Source: Streptomyces sp. NBC_00569 | Lineage (GTDB): Bacteria; Actinomycetota; Actinomycetes; Streptomycetales; Streptomycetaceae | DNA length: 64,000 nucleotides | Assembly (NCBI RefSeq): GCF_036345255.1 | Contig: NZ_CP107783.1 | Location: forward strand, 6,184,001-6,248,000 | Direction: 5' to 3' | Shown here: in pieces, positions 32,216-39,761 of the stretch | How the letters are laid out: the number at the start of each line of letters is the position of its first letter | Numbering within the stretch: position 1 is the first letter of the stretch | Translations under genes and position numbers: made by a program | The notes under the pieces: model-generated | Databases searched by the model: none | What the model was told of the DNA's origin: nothing | What the model saw: the letters and a program-made list of their open reading frames with translations, nothing else

Positions 32216-33658
32216 TCAGCGATCCGCCCCAGCCGGTACCTGGAGCGCGCCGGCCGGGTCCGGTGCCCGGGAGGGCCGCCGCTCCCGCAGGGTGAGCAGC
32301 GTGAGCGCCGCGACGACGGCGAGGCCCGCGGACACCGCCAGCGCGACATCGGCGCCGTGGGTGAGCGCGCCGGGCGTCGTGCCGGTCGCCGTGGAGAGGG
32401 CGATCATCAGGGAGACGCCCGCGGCCGAACCGATGTACCGCGCCGTGTTGTTGGCCCCGGAGCCCATCGCGGCGCGCTGTGCGGGCACCGACTCCACGGA
32501 GAGGAGCGGGAGCGCCGCGTTCAGGAGCCCGCTGCCGACGCCCGAGACGAGCAGACCCGGCAGGAGGCGGGTCCACGCGCCGGAGCCGAAGGCGCCCAGC
32601 ATCGTGAGGACCGCGGCGGCGTGCAGGGCGAAGCCGAGGGCGAGCTGATGCCGGGGCGAGACGCGGCCCGCCAGGCGCCTGGCCTGGAGAGCCACCAGGA
32701 ACGAGGTCCCGGACCAGGCCAGGAACAGCCAGGCCGCCCCCATCGCGGACAGGCCCATCGTGTGCTGGATGAGCGTCGGCAGGTAACTGAAGAGGGCGAT
32801 CACCGAGAGGCCCGTGAACAGGCCGCCGGCGGACGACGCGAGGAACAGCGGGCGGCGCAGGAGGCCGAGGTCGAGCATGGGTGCCACACGGTGGCCGTCG
32901 TCCGCGCCGGCACGCCGCTCGACCCACGCGAACACCGCGATGAGGACGAAGGCCGCGGCGAGGAGCGCCTCGACCGGCGTGCGCAGCCAGCCGTCGCGGC
33001 CCAGGGTGAGCGCGGCGAGCAGCGCGACGAGGGCGAGGCCCAGCGTCAGGGCGCCCGCCAGGTCGGGGCGGCCGCGCGCATCGGCCCGGGACTCGGTGAG
33101 CGCGCGCGGCGCGAGCGCGGCGACCAGCAGGGCGGCGAGCCCGAGCACCGCGTAGGACCAGCGCCAGCTCACCGTGGCGATGCCGCCCGCGAGCAGCGGG
33201 CCGACCGCGATGCCGCCGCTGACGAACGCGCCCCAGATCCCGGTGGCCCGCACCCGTCCCGCGCCGGGCGGGAACGCGTGGACGAGGAGGCCGAGGCTGC
33301 TGGCGAGGATCGCCGCGCTCGCCGCGCCCTGGGCGACGCGGGCCAGCGTGAACAGCCAGGTGTCGGTGGCGAGTGCGCCCAGCGCCGTGGTGATGCCGAG
33401 GGCGGTCGTGCCGGCGAGGAAGGCGCGGCGGCGCCCGTAGTCGTCCGCGAGGCTGCCCGCGACGAGGAGGAGCGCGGCGAGGCCGAGGGGCGTGCCGTTG
33501 AGCAGCCAGGCCTGGGCGGAGAGCGGGGTGTGCAGGTCGGCGGCCGTGGCGGGGAGCGTGACCATCGGGGCCGTGTACGTCATCAGGGCGACGGCGGTGG
33601 CGGCGCTGGTGACGGCCAGGGTGGCGGCGGGAGACGGAGGTCGTGCGGGCCGTGGCAT
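32216..33658 (-). CDS. MFS drug transporter, DHA2-like (14-helix) type
   Basis: A 480-residue protein with about 14 hydrophobic segments. The loop 2-3 motif is GSLADDYGRRRAFLAGT, and the motif C-like stretch GGIAVGPLLAGGI lies in helix 5. These are features of proton-driven drug efflux pumps. It is transcribed away from an HxlR regulator, with two palindromic operator candidates between them, so it is probably repressed by that regulator and induced by a toxic or redox-active compound. Confidence 0.9.
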   Translation of the reverse strand: MPRPARPPSPAATLAVTSAATAVALMTYTAPMVTLPATAADLHTPLSAQAWLLNGTPLGLAALLLVAGSLADDYGRRRAFLAGTTALGITTALGALATDTWLFTLARVAQGAASAAILASSLGLLVHAFPPGAGRVRATGIWGAFVSGGIAVGPLLAGGIATVSWRWSYAVLGLAALLVAALAPRALTESRADARGRPDLAGALTLGLALVALLAALTLGRDGWLRTPVEALLAAAFVLIAVFAWVERRAGADDGHRVAPMLDLGLLRRPLFLASSAGGLFTGLSVIALFSYLPTLIQHTMGLSAMGAAWLFLAWSGTSFLVALQARRLAGRVSPRHQLALGFALHAAAVLTMLGAFGSGAWTRLLPGLLVSGVGSGLLNAALPLLSVESVPAQRAAMGSGANNTARYIGSAAGVSLMIALSTATGTTPGALTHGADVALAVSAGLAVVAALTLLTLRERRPSRAPDPAGALQVPAGADR

Positions 33659-33734
33659 GGGTGTGTGCCCTTCAGGCTCGGGTGCGGCTCGGGTCAGCGG
33701 CGCGGGTGCAGCTCGGGTCGGGTTCGGGTTCGGG

Positions 33735-33758
33735 CTGCTGATCCGGCCGGATCAGCAG
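33735..33758. promoter_or_regulatory. Perfect 24-bp palindrome upstream of the MFS gene
   Basis: The arms CTGCTGATCCGG and CCGGATCAGCAG pair with no loop. It lies 77 bp upstream of the transporter start, in a stretch with several other CGGATC copies (33760-33830). It could be an operator or a leader hairpin. Confidence 0.5.
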
Positions 33759-33834
33759 TACGGATTCAGCTCGGATCCGTACCGGGTGCGTTCGGATCGG
33801 CACGGATCCCCATCGGATCCCCTCGGATCAGTAA

Positions 33835-33851
33835 GGTTCATTCAATGAACT
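33835..33851. promoter_or_regulatory. HxlR operator candidate 1
   Basis: GGTTCATTCAATGAACT is a near-perfect palindrome (GTTCATT, central C, AATGAAC). It matches the second site's GGTTC-N7-GAAC(C/T) pattern. It lies between the divergent MFS and HxlR genes. Confidence 0.55.
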
Positions 33852-33879
33852 CACTCGACGGATCGAGCGTAACACCGTT

Positions 33880-33896
33880 GGTTCGGTCATTGAACC
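33880..33896. promoter_or_regulatory. HxlR operator candidate 2
   Basis: GGTTCGGTCATTGAACC shares the GGTTC-N7-GAACC frame with the first site, centres 45 bp apart. It overlaps a TTGAAC -35-like box (33890-33895). A TACAGT -10 box (33915-33920) follows, close to the HxlR ATG. Confidence 0.5.
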
Positions 33897-33926
33897 TAGA
33901 TGTCGAAAAGTGGCTACAGTGGGGCC

Positions 33927-34457
33927 ATGGCTCTCGGCAAGGACTACGCGACGCAGGAGTGCTCCATCGCCCGCGCGCTCGAGGTGGTCGGGGAACGCTG
34001 GACGCTCCTCGTCGTCCGCGACGCGCTCTTCGGCGTGCGGCGCTACAACGACTTCCTCGTCCACCTCGGCATCCCGCGCGCCGTCCTGGCCTCCCGCCTC
34101 CAGGCCCTGACCGCCGCCGGGATCCTCGACAAGCGCCGCTACCAGGAGTCGCCGCCGCGCGACGAGTACGTCGTCACGGAGCGCGGCAAGCAGCTGTGGC
34201 CCACGCTGCGCTCGCTCGGCGCCTGGGGCCGTGAGCACCGCTCCGGCGGGGCGGCGCTGCGTGACTTCCGGCACGTCACGTGCGGCACGGACCTCGGCCC
34301 CGTGGGGGACTGCCCGACCTGCCGGATCCTCGTGCCCGTCGAGGAGGTCGAGATGCTGCCGGGCCCCGGGCTCGACCCGGAACCCGCCGATCCGGTCAGC
34401 CGGGCGCTGCTCTCGCCCCGGCTGATGCTTCAGCCGATCGTGACCGATCCTGTATAA
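33927..34457 (+). CDS. HxlR-family transcriptional regulator
   Basis: A 176-residue protein with the HxlR winged helix in residues 1-100: CSIARALEVVGERWTLLVVRDALFGVRRYNDFLVHLGIPRAVLASRLQALTAAGIL, the start-proximal Cys being typical of redox-sensing members. A C-terminal extension has CGTDLGPVGDCPTCRIL, with three Cys that could bind zinc. ATG 33927 is preferred because the family starts there and a -10-like TACAGT lies 6 bp upstream, suggesting a leaderless transcript. It likely represses the divergent MFS pump. Confidence 0.9.
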   Translation: MALGKDYATQECSIARALEVVGERWTLLVVRDALFGVRRYNDFLVHLGIPRAVLASRLQALTAAGILDKRRYQESPPRDEYVVTERGKQLWPTLRSLGAWGREHRSGGAALRDFRHVTCGTDLGPVGDCPTCRILVPVEEVEMLPGPGLDPEPADPVSRALLSPRLMLQPIVTDPV

Positions 34458-34532
34458 CGGGCGGGAGGGCCCGACGCCGTACCGAACGGCCCGACGTCAC
34501 CACGAGCAGCGGGAAGGAGGGGGACACCGGAC

Positions 34533-34844
34533 ATGACGCGCACCTGGGCCACGGCCCTGCGACCCGCCGCCCTGCTCCTGTTCCTCCTCGTCGAGACCGT
34601 TCTCGTCGACACCGGCAGCCTCACCGCCGCCGTCGCGTTCGCCGCGACCGCCGCCGCGGGCTCCGCACTCGCCGTCTGCTCCCTGCTCGCCGCGCGCAGC
34701 GCCCCCGCCGTGCCCCGCACCCGGGTCCGCACCGCGATGCGCGACCGGGAGCAACGCACCGCGTTCCTGCCGCAGCGCGATCCGGACGCCCGCGGGCGCA
34801 GCCGACCCCGAGCACCCGGCCGTCTCCTCCTGACGGCCGCGTAG
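34533..34844 (+). CDS. DUF6412-like small membrane protein
   Basis: A 103-residue protein with two hydrophobic segments (LRPAALLLFLLVETVLVDTGSL and AVAFAATAAAGSALAVCSLLAA) and an Arg/Pro-rich tail (FLPQRDPDARGRSRPRAPGR). Proteins of this kind (DUF6412) are encoded next to YidC homologues in Streptomyces. GGAAGGAGG lies just upstream of the ATG. It probably shares a transcript with the YidC-like gene. Function unknown. Confidence 0.7.
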   Translation: MTRTWATALRPAALLLFLLVETVLVDTGSLTAAVAFAATAAAGSALAVCSLLAARSAPAVPRTRVRTAMRDREQRTAFLPQRDPDARGRSRPRAPGRLLLTAA

Positions 34845-34953
34845 GGGACCCGCTCCACCCCGGTCCCCCTGCGTACGGGCCGTCACGCCGATCGGCCGCC
34901 CTTCCCGGCGGTCTTCCGATTCCGGCACGACGGGACCCCCGGAGGGCTCACCC

Positions 34954-35727
34954 ATGTCGACGTTCATGTCTGTCTTCGCCAGCCTGGTCGAGCACATCGC
35001 CGACCTGCTCGATCCGCTCTTCCACGCCTCGGCGACCGCGGCGGCGATCGTCCTGTTCACCGCGTTCGTACGCCTTCTCGTCCACCCTCTGTCCCGGGCC
35101 TCGGCACGCGGACAGCGCCAGCGCGCCAAGCTCCAGCCGCGCATCGCCGAACTGCGCAAGAAGCACAAGAAGAGCCCGGAGAAGCTCCAGAAGGCGATCA
35201 TGGAGCTGCACAAGGAGGAGAAGGTCTCGCCGCTGTCCGGCTGCCTGCCGAGCCTCTTCCAGCTCCCCGCCTTCTTCCTGCTCTACCACCTGTTCTCCAA
35301 CGGCAGCATCGGCGGCGAGCCCAACGCCCTGCTCGGCCACACCCTCGGCGCCGCGCCGCTGGGCGGGCGCTTCAAGGACGCGCTCGCGGACGGCGGCCTC
35401 TTCGGCGCGCAGGGCGTCGTCTATCTGGTCCTGTTCGCGATCGTCGCGACGGTGGCGAGCTTCAACTACGCCCGTACGAAGCGTCAGATGGCCGCCCAGC
35501 CGATGCTGCCGGCCGCCGCGGACGGGCCGCAGGCGCCGGGTGCGGGCGCGATGGCCTCGATGACGAAGATCATGCCGCTGATGTCGTTCATGACGCTGTT
35601 CACGGTGGCCTTCGTGCCGCTCGCCGCCGCCCTGTACGTGGTGACGAGCACGACGTGGAGCGCCGTCGAGCGGGCCGTCCTCTACCGCGACATGCCCTCC
35701 GCCGCGGCGCTTGCTACTGCCGCGTAA
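34954..35727 (+). CDS. YidC/Oxa1-family membrane insertase
   Basis: A 257-residue protein with the YidC core: TAFVRLLVHPLSRASARGQRQRAKLQPRIAELRKKHKKSPEKLQKAIMELHKEEKVSPLSGCLPSLFQLP, then four more hydrophobic segments (HLFSNGS, VVYLVLFAIVATVASF, MTKIMPLMSFMTLFTVAFVPLAAALYVVTS). The conserved helical hairpin and the Arg in the first core helix (FVRLLVHP) are present. It inserts proteins into the membrane. It is shorter than the main YidC encoded near the origin and is probably a second, conditional copy. Confidence 0.9.
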   Translation: MSTFMSVFASLVEHIADLLDPLFHASATAAAIVLFTAFVRLLVHPLSRASARGQRQRAKLQPRIAELRKKHKKSPEKLQKAIMELHKEEKVSPLSGCLPSLFQLPAFFLLYHLFSNGSIGGEPNALLGHTLGAAPLGGRFKDALADGGLFGAQGVVYLVLFAIVATVASFNYARTKRQMAAQPMLPAAADGPQAPGAGAMASMTKIMPLMSFMTLFTVAFVPLAAALYVVTSTTWSAVERAVLYRDMPSAAALATAA

Positions 35728-35731
35728 AGGT

Positions 35732-35761
35732 CCAGTCCGTGAACGAGGTATTGCGGACTGG
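35732..35761 (+). terminator. Hairpin after the YidC-like gene
   Basis: CCAGTCCG (35732-35739) pairs with CGGACTGG (35754-35761) across a 14-base loop, just after the yidC stop. A third copy of CCAGTCC at 35783-35789 could compete for pairing, so this may be an attenuator-like structure ahead of the next gene. Confidence 0.45.
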
Positions 35762-35841
35762 ATGAGGACCTTGGACGATCGACCAGTCCTCCGATGGCTG
35801 CACCCGTCGCGAGGTCCCTCCTCGATCAAGGAGTCTCAACC

Positions 35842-36699
35842 ATGAAGCTGCTGCGAGTCGGTACCGCTGGGGCGGAGCGCCCGGCCCTGCTCGATGCCGA
35901 AGGTGTCCTGCGTGACCTGGGCGGAGTCGTCCCCGACATCGACGGGGAGCTGCTCGCCGACGACGCGGCGCTGGGGCGCGTACGGGCCGCCGCCGAGTCC
36001 GGCGAGCTGCCCGTGCTCGACGCGGACGGCCTGCGGGTCGGCCCGCCGGTCGCGCGGATCGGCAAGGTCGTGTGCATCGGCCTGAACTACCACGACCACG
36101 CCGCCGAGACCGGCGCCGAGCCGCCGTCGGAGCCCGTCGTCTTCTTCAAGGCGGCGGACACGGTCGTCGGCCCCGACGACACCGTGCTCGTCCCGCGCAA
36201 GTCCGTGAAGACGGACTGGGAGGTCGAGCTGGCGATCGTCATCGGGCGTACGGCGCGCTACCTGGAGTCGCACGAGGAGGCACTCGCGCACGTCGCCGGA
36301 TACGCGGTGGCGCACGACGTGTCCGAGCGCGAGTTCCAGATCGAGCGCGGCGGCACCTGGGACAAGGGCAAGAACTGCGAGACGTTCAACCCGCTGGGCC
36401 CCTGGCTCGTGACGGCGGACGAGGTCGCGGACCCGCAGGCGCTCGGCCTGAAACTGTGGGTGAACGGCGAGCTGAAGCAGAACGGCTCGACGGCCGACCA
36501 GATCTTCCCGGTCGCCGAGGTCGTCCGGTACGTCAGCCAGTTCATGACCCTCTACCCGGGCGACGTGATCAACACGGGGACGCCGGCGGGTGTGGCGATG
36601 GGGCAGCCCGAGCCGAAGCCGTATCTGCGGGCCGGGGACGTGGTGGAGCTGGAGATCGAGGGTCTGGGGCGCCAGCGCCAGGAACTCAAGGACGCGTAG
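35842..36699 (+). CDS. Fumarylacetoacetate hydrolase-family protein
   Basis: A 285-residue protein. The FAH fold starts near residue 70: VCIGLNYHDHAAETG, EPVVFFKAADTVVGP, TDWEVELAIVIG with the metal-binding Glu residues, YAVAHDVSEREFQ, WDKGKNCETFNPLGPWL and VINTGTPAGVAMG. The N-terminal 65 residues are the usual small domain. Members hydrolyse or decarboxylate 2-oxo acids or fumarylpyruvate-like compounds in aromatic or sugar-acid catabolism. ATG 35842 follows AAGGAG at good spacing. The exact substrate is open. Confidence 0.9.
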   Translation: MKLLRVGTAGAERPALLDAEGVLRDLGGVVPDIDGELLADDAALGRVRAAAESGELPVLDADGLRVGPPVARIGKVVCIGLNYHDHAAETGAEPPSEPVVFFKAADTVVGPDDTVLVPRKSVKTDWEVELAIVIGRTARYLESHEEALAHVAGYAVAHDVSEREFQIERGGTWDKGKNCETFNPLGPWLVTADEVADPQALGLKLWVNGELKQNGSTADQIFPVAEVVRYVSQFMTLYPGDVINTGTPAGVAMGQPEPKPYLRAGDVVELEIEGLGRQRQELKDA

Positions 36700-36709
36700 C
36701 GCTCCGCGC

Positions 36710-36721
36710 GGGGGGGGGGGG
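36710..36721. repeat. Homopolymer of 12 G
   Basis: Twelve G in a row follow the FAH gene stop. Such tracts are prone to slippage and to sequencing error. Confidence 0.85.
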
Positions 36722-36786
36722 CGGGGGAACTGCGGAGGCCGGTTCGTCGGCCGCCGGCCCGTTGTGGCTGGTCGCGCAGTTCCCCG

Positions 36787-36802
36787 CGCCCCTTTCGGGG
36801 CG
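36787..36802. terminator. Bidirectional terminator in a common Streptomyces intergenic motif
   Basis: CGCCCC, a four-base loop and GGGGCG form a hairpin between the convergent FAH and UPF0303 genes. The preceding GGCTGGTCGCGCAGTTCCCC resembles a motif repeated in intergenic regions of many Streptomyces genomes (recalled, not searched here). Confidence 0.5.
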
Positions 36803-36807
36803 TGCGT

Positions 36808-37272
36808 CTAGCCCGCGACGAAGAGGTCCAGGGCCTTGACCACCAGCGCGTGGTCCTCCAGCTGGGGGAGACCGGATACCACCACCGCTCCGATGACTCC
36901 CGCGCCCTCGACGGCCAGCGGGAACGCGCCGCCGTGCGCCGCGTAGGTGTCCGGGTCGAGCCTGGACGAGTCCTCGAACGTGGTGCCCTTCGCCCGGAAA
37001 CGGGTCCCGACCAGCAGCGACGAGCAGGCGTAGCGCTCCACGACGCGGCGCTTGCGGGCGATCCAGGCGTCGTTGTCCGGGGTCGAGCCCGGGAGCGCCG
37101 CGTGGAAGAGCTGCTGGCCGCCGCGCGTGATGTCGATCGCCACCGGCGCCTTGCGCTCCCTGGCCAGCTCGACGAGCAGCGAGCCCAGCTCCCAGGCGTC
37201 CTCGTGACCGAACTTCGGCAGGACCAGGCGGCGCTCCTGCTCCTCGATCTCCTCGACCGTCGGCGCGCTCAC
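36808..37272 (-). CDS. UPF0303 / HbpS-GlcG-like heme-degrading domain protein
   Basis: A 154-residue protein: QERRLVLPKFGHEDAWELGSLLVELARERKAPVAIDITRGGQQLFHAALPGSTPDNDAWIARKRRVVERY, then GAFPLAVEGAGVIGAVVVSGLPQLEDHALVVKAL. This is the UPF0303 family with the HbpS/GlcG fold, often labelled heme-degrading though the activity is not proven. Its GTG start overlaps the stop of the oxidoreductase gene by 4 bp, so the two are co-translated. Confidence 0.85.
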   Translation of the reverse strand: MSAPTVEEIEEQERRLVLPKFGHEDAWELGSLLVELARERKAPVAIDITRGGQQLFHAALPGSTPDNDAWIARKRRVVERYACSSLLVGTRFRAKGTTFEDSSRLDPDTYAAHGGAFPLAVEGAGVIGAVVVSGLPQLEDHALVVKALDLFVAG

Positions 37273-38378
37273 AGGGCCACCGTCACACCGTCGCGGGCCG
37301 AGCGGCGGGCCGCCTCCAGGACGTCGAGCGCGGCCGCGGCCTGCTCGGCGGTGACCGGGTTCTCGCCGGTTCCGCGCAGGGCGGCGGCGACGGCCGCGTA
37401 GTACGCGGGGTAGGCGCCGGGGAGCGTCTCGACGGCACGGCCGCCGCCGGTCACCGGCGACTCACCGGAACCGATCCGCCCCCACATCGACTCGGGCTCC
37501 ACGCCCCAGGGCTCGCCGGCCGCCGGGATCGTGCCCTCGCGCAGCACCGCCTCCTGCGGGTCGAGGCCGTACTTCACATAGCCGGCCTGCGAGCCGAGGA
37601 CACGGAAGCGCGGGCCGAGCTGGGCCGTGGTCGCGGAGACGTACAGGTGGGAGCGGACGCCGTTCGCGTGCGTGATCGCGATGAACGTGTCGTCGTCGGC
37701 CGCCGCGCCCGCGCGCCGCACGTCGGACTCCGCGTGGACCGAGACGGCCGGGCCGAACAGGACGAGGGCCTGGTCGACGACGTGGCTGCCGAGATCGTAG
37801 AGGAGACCTCCGATCTCTTCAGGGTCGCCGGACTCGCGCCAGCCGCCCTTGAGCTGCGGCCGCCAGCGCTCGAAGCGCGACTCGAAGCGCCAGACGTCAC
37901 CGAGATCGCCCTGCGCGATCAGGCTCTGCAGCGTCAGGAAGTCGTTGTCCCAGCGGCGGTTCTGGAAGACCGAGAGCAGCAGGCCGCGCTCCTCGGCGAG
38001 CGCCGCCAGCTCGCGCGCCTCGGCGGCGGTGCCGGCGATCGGCTTGTCGACGACGACCGGGAGGCCCGCCTTGAGGGCGGCCGTCGCGATCGGTACGTGC
38101 GTCTTGTTCGGGGAGGCGATGACGATCAGGTCGAGCTCGTCGGCCCGCGCCCACAGCTCGTCGGGGGTGGCCGCGCAGCGGATGCCGTCACCGAAGGAGG
38201 CGCGGGCCTGCGCCTGGCGCTCCGGGTTCGAGGTGACGACCGTGTCGAGCACGAGGCCGTCGGTCGCGGCGATCAGCGGGGCGTGGAAGACGGAGCCCGC
38301 CAGGCCGTAGCCGACGAGACCGACGCGGAGGGGGGAGCCGGTGGTCCCAGCCATACCTGATGTCATGCCTTCAGTCAT
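37269..38378 (-). CDS. Gfo/Idh/MocA-family oxidoreductase
   Basis: A protein of about 369 residues. A Rossmann nucleotide motif VGLVGYGLAGSVFHAPLI begins near residue 18, and the conserved catalytic block VVVDKPIAGTAAEA (with Lys) near 100. A helix-strand C-terminal domain includes GLLYDLGSHVVDQAL with the catalytic His. Such enzymes oxidise or epimerise sugars and inositols with NAD(P). Three in-frame ATG starts (38378, 38366, 38354) lie close together. It diverges from a ROK regulator across a 27-bp palindrome, which suggests sugar-responsive control. Confidence 0.88.
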   Translation of the reverse strand: MTEGMTSGMAGTTGSPLRVGLVGYGLAGSVFHAPLIAATDGLVLDTVVTSNPERQAQARASFGDGIRCAATPDELWARADELDLIVIASPNKTHVPIATAALKAGLPVVVDKPIAGTAAEARELAALAEERGLLLSVFQNRRWDNDFLTLQSLIAQGDLGDVWRFESRFERWRPQLKGGWRESGDPEEIGGLLYDLGSHVVDQALVLFGPAVSVHAESDVRRAGAAADDDTFIAITHANGVRSHLYVSATTAQLGPRFRVLGSQAGYVKYGLDPQEAVLREGTIPAAGEPWGVEPESMWGRIGSGESPVTGGGRAVETLPGAYPAYYAAVAAALRGTGENPVTAEQAAAALDVLEAARRSARDGVTVAL

Positions 38379-38383
38379 GCATC

Positions 38384-38410
38384 CACTTAAGCAACGGTGT
38401 TGCCAAAGTG
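38384..38410. promoter_or_regulatory. 27-bp palindromic operator between oxidoreductase and ROK regulator
   Basis: The arms CACTT-AA-GCAAC and GTTGC-CA-AAGTG flank a central GGT. Ten of twelve arm positions pair. It overlaps the probable promoters of both divergent genes, 5 bp from the oxidoreductase ATG at 38378, and is a strong candidate for the ROK protein's binding site. Confidence 0.65.
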
Positions 38411-38433
38411 CAAGCGGAGGGGACAATGGGGGA

Positions 38434-39639
38434 GTGAACAGGGCTTACTCCGGGGTCAATCTGGCGGTGCTGCGAGGCCATAACGCCGCACTCGTACTCG
38501 ATCTGCTGCGCACGGCGGGTGACGAGGGCATCAGCAGGCTCGAACTGGCCGAGCGCACCGGGCTCACCCCGCAGGGCGTCAGCAAGATCACGGCGCGGCT
38601 CAGGGAGCAGGGCCTGGTCACGGACACCGGTCGGCGCGCCTCGACGGGCGGCAAGCCGCGCACCGTCCTGCGCCTCATGCCGGACGCGGGGTACGCGGTC
38701 GGGCTGCACCTGGACCGCGACGAACTGACGGCGGTCCTGGTCGACCTCGCGGGCGCGGTCGTCGCCGAACGCCGCTCCCCGCTGGCCTTCGGCGCGGGCG
38801 GCGACGCGGTGGTGGAGGCGGCGGCGAGCGAGGTGGAGGCCCTGCTCACGGATGCGGGAGCGGACGCAGGGGGCGCGGATGCCGGAGACCCGGGCCACCT
38901 CGACGCGCAGGAGCCCGTACATCCACATCCGGAACCCCCCACCCCCCGCGTCCTCGGCGTGGGCGTCGCCCTGCCCGGTCCCCTCGACCACTCCTCCGGA
39001 GTGCTGCACCGCGTCACCGGGTTCCCCGAGTGGGACCGGTTCCCGCTGCGGGACGCGCTCGCGGCGCGGCTCGGGCTCCCCGTGGTCGTGGACAAGGACA
39101 CCAACGCGGCCGCGCTCGGCCTCGCGCTCGCCGGGTGCGGCGACTCGTTCGCCTACCTCCACCTCGGTACGGGACTCGGCGCCGGACTCGTCCTGGGCGG
39201 CGCGCCCTACCGCGGGCCGCGCACCGGAGCGGGCGAATTCGGCCACCAGGTGATCCAGCTGGACGGCCCGCCCTGCGGCTGCGGCAACCGCGGCTGCATC
39301 GAGGCGCTGTGCCTCGCGGCGGTCGCCGCCGGTTCCTTCGACGAGGCCGCGCGCGTGCTCGGCGAGGGCGCGGCGAACATGGTCGGCCTCCTCGACATCG
39401 ACCTCGTCCTGCTCGGCGGTCGCACGGTCGCGGCCGCCGAGGAGCACTTCGTCGAAGGGGTGCGGGCGGTCCTCGGGGAGCGGGCGCGGCGCGGCGGCAC
39501 GGTGGAGGTCCCGGTCCTGCGCGCGCCAGGGTCGGAGAGCGTGGTCGTCGAGGGCGCGGCCCAGCTGGTCCTCGCACCCCTGTTCGGCCGGGCGCACGGT
39601 CACTTCCCGGCCAACCGGAATGACAGAAATCTGAGCTGA
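38434..39639 (+). CDS. ROK-family transcriptional regulator
   Basis: A 401-residue protein. The N-terminal HTH (ALVLDLLRTAGDEGISRLELAERTGLTPQGVSKITARLREQGLV) is followed by the sugar-kinase-like ROK domain: VGVALPGPLDHSSGVL, VVVDKDTNAAALGLAL, YLHLGTGLGAGLVLGG, and the zinc-site block GEFGHQVIQLDGPPCGCGNRGCIEAL. An Ala/Gly/Asp/His/Pro-rich insert (~150-168) is unusual in the linker. ROK regulators respond to sugars or sugar phosphates. GTG 38434 precedes the HTH at the usual distance. It diverges from the Gfo/Idh/MocA gene, its likely target. Confidence 0.9.
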   Translation: MNRAYSGVNLAVLRGHNAALVLDLLRTAGDEGISRLELAERTGLTPQGVSKITARLREQGLVTDTGRRASTGGKPRTVLRLMPDAGYAVGLHLDRDELTAVLVDLAGAVVAERRSPLAFGAGGDAVVEAAASEVEALLTDAGADAGGADAGDPGHLDAQEPVHPHPEPPTPRVLGVGVALPGPLDHSSGVLHRVTGFPEWDRFPLRDALAARLGLPVVVDKDTNAAALGLALAGCGDSFAYLHLGTGLGAGLVLGGAPYRGPRTGAGEFGHQVIQLDGPPCGCGNRGCIEALCLAAVAAGSFDEAARVLGEGAANMVGLLDIDLVLLGGRTVAAAEEHFVEGVRAVLGERARRGGTVEVPVLRAPGSESVVVEGAAQLVLAPLFGRAHGHFPANRNDRNLS

Positions 39640-39761
39640 TCGAGCGGAATCACTCGTGCATCGGGCCGTACGGGGCACTTCTGGTCAGGTGCGGGCGCGG
39701 CGCGCGTGACATGGTCGCGGCGGCTGTACCCTTCCCGACCCGCGATCAGCAAAGGCTCGCC

